Source of the DNA: a virus
Direction: 5' to 3' (one strand)
DNA: 40,356 nucleotides
Virus record (IMG/VR): IMGVR_UViG_3300027754_000014
Coordinates: 1 to 40,356 of that record
Numbering within the stretch: position 1 is the stretch's first letter; every line of letters begins with the position of its first letter. Positions 37,929-40,356 of this stretch are shown in pieces. The position numbers and the translations under genes are program-made. Under the pieces are notes generated by a model that was not told the DNA's origin, did no database searches, and saw nothing but the letters and a program-made list of their open reading frames with translations.

Positions 37929-40154
37929 TTAAAGTGGTATTCCCCAGCCGACCAGTCCGAATGCTACGACTGTTGCGTCTGCTGTTGAGGTCAAATCTAT
38001 ATTTCCAGATGCTGTTGCTGGCAACTTTAATTGAGTTGCAGTTATTACTCCATTAAGGTCTATATTGGCAGTTCCTGTGCCGAGACTTAAGGTTAGTGTA
38101 TCAAACGAACCAATAGCATCTAGGCCAATATTTGCACTACCAACTGCAGGAATGTCTGACTGAGTTAGCGTTACTATACCCTCGGCGACCAGGGTAATTA
38201 AACCTTCTAGAACTAGAGGGTAGCGAAGCAATCCATCAGTTGTAGCAGAAGCCCCTATGCTGATTACTGCAGTTGCTGTCTGTGGAAATGTTAGAGTTGC
38301 AGTTGCAGTGGCAACTATACTTATACTGGCAGTTCCTTGAGCAAACTTATAAGCAGAGTCATATGATAATATAAAAGCGTGTTCAATATTATCAGAACTA
38401 GCAGAACCAGTCCATCTAAGAGATTCAGTCCCACTTGTTGTTAATACTTTATACTGGCTTGCTAAATCTAAACCAGCAGTCGTTGTTCCGCCTGCTCGGG
38501 TCCAGTTTACTGTTGACCAAGTTTCTCCAGAAATATCAACAGTTCCCGAAACAGAGGATTGGCTCGCTTCAATTCCCATAGCACTAAAAAGAATATTGTT
38601 CCAAGACTTTATTGGAGATGTCCAAGTAGCGGATATTGTAGTTGATAATCTTGTTGTAGCGCTTGTTGGTTGAGTCTGGGTTATACCAAGAACTTTATAT
38701 ACCTGCACTGCGCGTTTGTGACCTGAAGTTACTGAAACAGAGTTGGTTACAGTTATTGTATTAGTTGTTGCATCGGTGACAGAGTCGGATATATACGCTG
38801 CATATATTAAACCATCTTGGTTGCCCTGGGTTGCAGGCTGAGATAATTGAGAGATTAAAGGAGTATATGTGTTCCCGTGAGTGTCTGTAACGCCAGTAAT
38901 AGTCTGGACTGATGAGTTATTATCAAAAGCAATTAATACAATATTTTTTTCTAGAGCATAACTAGGGCCAATGCTGAGAGTTGTAGTCGTTCCGCTAGCA
39001 AATGATGTTGTGCTATAAAAATTGCTCACATATGGTTTTGTTGGAAAATCAACCGTAGCAGTCATTGTTCCAGCAATGGAAATGCTTGCAGTTCCTGTTG
39101 CTGAGTATATAAATGCTATTGTTGCTGAAGCAGAAGCGACGATAGATATATTTGCAGTTCCCGTTGCTGGATATCCTAGGCTAATTGCATTAAGAGTTCC
39201 ACTGCCAGAAGCAACAAGTTCTATTGCGCCAGAACCAGATCTTATAAATAAATCTGATAAACCGACGGAAACAGTTGCGTCAATGGAGATGCTTGCTGTC
39301 CCAGTTGCTGGCAACGCAGACGGTAACTGGCCAGTTCCAGTTGCAGAAATATCAATTGCAGCAGAACCAGTTGCTGGGAATTTTAATGATGCAGTTGCAG
39401 TAGCAACAAGGGATATGCTTGCTGTGCCAGTCCTAGCATATCTAAAGCCATAAAATGTTATAAGTTGTGCAGCGTAGTTTGCTGCTGTAGCAACAGTAGC
39501 ACCTGAAACTGTTTGAACTCCAGATACACCAACATAACCTGTAGTATTTAAAGTGTGCATTGATACGCCTACTCCAGCAGCACCAGTTCCTACGGTAAGT
39601 CCACCTGATCCATTCCAAGATGTAGCACCACTTTGAGATGTTGGCTCAACCTGGGCTCCAACATTTTCTTGGGCAACAACCAAAAGGACTAAATCATTTG
39701 CAGTTATATCTGGCGTTGTCATAGATGCAATTGTTGTAGCGCTTGCTCCATTTATTGATGCAACCGTTGGAGTTGGAAATCCAGAGTCTATACCAATAAA
39801 TGAATATTGTCTTGCTACTTTTGCAACTACAGCAGCAGACCAAGTAATTGTAGCAGTATAGGCAGTTCCAGAACCTGCTGTTGACCTATACCAAGTTTGA
39901 GTTCTTACACCAGTTCCAAGAGTTGTTGTGGTTGTTGGATAAGAGTATCCAGTTAAGGCAACCCAAGTTCCAGATAAAGTATCTGTAATGCTTGAAATTG
40001 TTGGAGTTCCAGAACCTGTTGTTGGGTCCCACGCTACGCTTACAATGCTATAACTTCCAGAAGGATTTCTATTAGATGCAACACTAAGTGTTAGCGTTGT
40101 ACTAGATGTTGATGAGCTATTACTTACAGGTATTGTTGCTTGTGTTACTGCCAT
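37929..40154 (-). CDS. Very long beta-repeat surface/fibre protein
   Basis: 741 aa. Two similar beta-sandwich domains (about 1-230 and 375-610: STTLTLSVASNRNPSGSYSI and TTTLSIGPSYALEKNIVLIA starting each) are interrupted and followed by about a dozen degenerate repeats of the form TGTASISIVATATAT, which give alternating beta-strands. Almost no charged residues in the repeats. It has no enzymatic motif. Likely a host-binding fibre or capsid appendage. A 14-codon ORF sits just before it. Confidence 0.65.
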   Translation of the reverse strand: MAVTQATIPVSNSSSTSSTTLTLSVASNRNPSGSYSIVSVAWDPTTGSGTPTISSITDTLSGTWVALTGYSYPTTTTTLGTGVRTQTWYRSTAGSGTAYTATITWSAAVVAKVARQYSFIGIDSGFPTPTVASINGASATTIASMTTPDITANDLVLLVVAQENVGAQVEPTSQSGATSWNGSGGLTVGTGAAGVGVSMHTLNTTGYVGVSGVQTVSGATVATAANYAAQLITFYGFRYARTGTASISLVATATASLKFPATGSAAIDISATGTGQLPSALPATGTASISIDATVSVGLSDLFIRSGSGAIELVASGSGTLNAISLGYPATGTANISIVASASATIAFIYSATGTASISIAGTMTATVDFPTKPYVSNFYSTTSFASGTTTTLSIGPSYALEKNIVLIAFDNNSSVQTITGVTDTHGNTYTPLISQLSQPATQGNQDGLIYAAYISDSVTDATTNTITVTNSVSVTSGHKRAVQVYKVLGITQTQPTSATTRLSTTISATWTSPIKSWNNILFSAMGIEASQSSVSGTVDISGETWSTVNWTRAGGTTTAGLDLASQYKVLTTSGTESLRWTGSASSDNIEHAFILSYDSAYKFAQGTASISIVATATATLTFPQTATAVISIGASATTDGLLRYPLVLEGLITLVAEGIVTLTQSDIPAVGSANIGLDAIGSFDTLTLSLGTGTANIDLNGVITATQLKLPATASGNIDLTSTADATVVAFGLVGWGIPL

Positions 40155-40160
40155 AGGGGC

Positions 40161-40205
40161 TTACTCCTTATCCATAAAGGAGAACTTGGTGACGTGACTC
40201 ATCAT
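40161..40205 (-). CDS. 14-codon ORF upstream of the fibre gene (possible leader peptide)
   Basis: MMSHVTKFSFMDKE. AAGGAG stands 5 nt before the ATG, and the AAGGAG serving the 741-aa gene overlaps its last codons (GATAAGGAGTAA). Translating it would place a ribosome on the fibre gene's ribosome site. Leader-peptide control is possible but the ORF is short enough to be chance. Confidence 0.35.
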   Translation of the reverse strand: MMSHVTKFSFMDKE

Positions 40206-40229
40206 AAAATCTCCTTAAAGTTGAAGTAA

Positions 40230-40356
40230 TCCCCTGGCAATGACAAACGTTAAACTAATTAGGAAGCAGAGACTGAAAGTGCTCCTGCAGCAATTGTTAC
40301 AACACCCTGTGTTGTTCCAGTTGTTACAGATGATGCAAGTGCTCCACCGATGTAAA
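40230..40356. repeat. Direct terminal repeat, right copy
   Basis: Identical to 1-127. It contains only the 3' part of the 30-389 gene (positions 40259-40356), which is completed at the left end. It should be removed before circular maps or gene counts are made. Confidence 0.95.

Overview
The window is a complete phage genome in circular form. The first 127 bases recur exactly as the last 127 (40230-40356), so the unique sequence is 40,229 bp. The host is probably an actinobacterium: there is a WhiB-family gene, an actinobacterial-type secreted lytic transglycosylase, a leaderless-looking early transcript, and early genes of the kind known from actinophages (Cas4-like nuclease, split DnaG-type primase, Hjc-like resolvase, PAPS-reductase-like protein, sigma factor). 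The moderate AT bias and WhiB content suggest an uncultured freshwater actinobacterium (inference). The N4-gp56-type capsid protein, very large putative ejection proteins, a nozzle-like protein and the lack of a recognisable tape measure or tail tube suggest a short-tailed (podovirus-like) particle.

Layout. (1) Leftward late operon, about 25.6 kb: it runs from the terminase at 17788 down through position 1 and across the circular junction to 32389. Order of transcription: terminase, small basic protein, portal, proteasome-like peptidase, five internal/ejection-type proteins, scaffold, major capsid protein, a run of small proteins, glycosyltransferase, fibre-like proteins, connector, fibre, nozzle-like protein, membrane protein, CHAP endolysin, holin. 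It ends at a bidirectional terminator (32314-32351). (2) 17789-18627: repeat-rich noncoding region between divergent operons. (3) Rightward region 18628-24667: many small genes, an amidoligase plus class II glutamine amidotransferase pair, WhiB, a secreted transglycosylase and an FmdB-type zinc ribbon. Seven copies of a 16-bp palindrome punctuate it, five of them 15-19 nt before a start codon. (4) Leftward early operon 31948-24672: Cas4-like nuclease in two pieces, zinc-ribbon protein, RecA/DnaB-fold ATPase, resolvase, PP-loop enzyme, two-piece primase, Nmad1 protein, HNH protein, metallophosphoesterase and a sigma factor. (5) A compact divergent promoter region (31949-32124) drives that operon on one side and a small membrane protein on the other.

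How it may work: the early leftward operon supplies primase, helicase-type ATPase, nucleases and resolvase but no DNA polymerase, so host polymerase is presumably used. Its last gene is a sigma-like factor that could switch on the late operon. The rightward region looks like a host-interaction module. Its most distinctive content is the amidoligase/glutaminase pair, predicted to form an ATP-dependent amide or peptide bond on an unknown target, and the palindrome-marked gene starts. A tRNA-like T-arm with a strongly paired RNA segment beside it (20095-20258) is a further unexplained element. No integrase, transposase or CRISPR array was seen.
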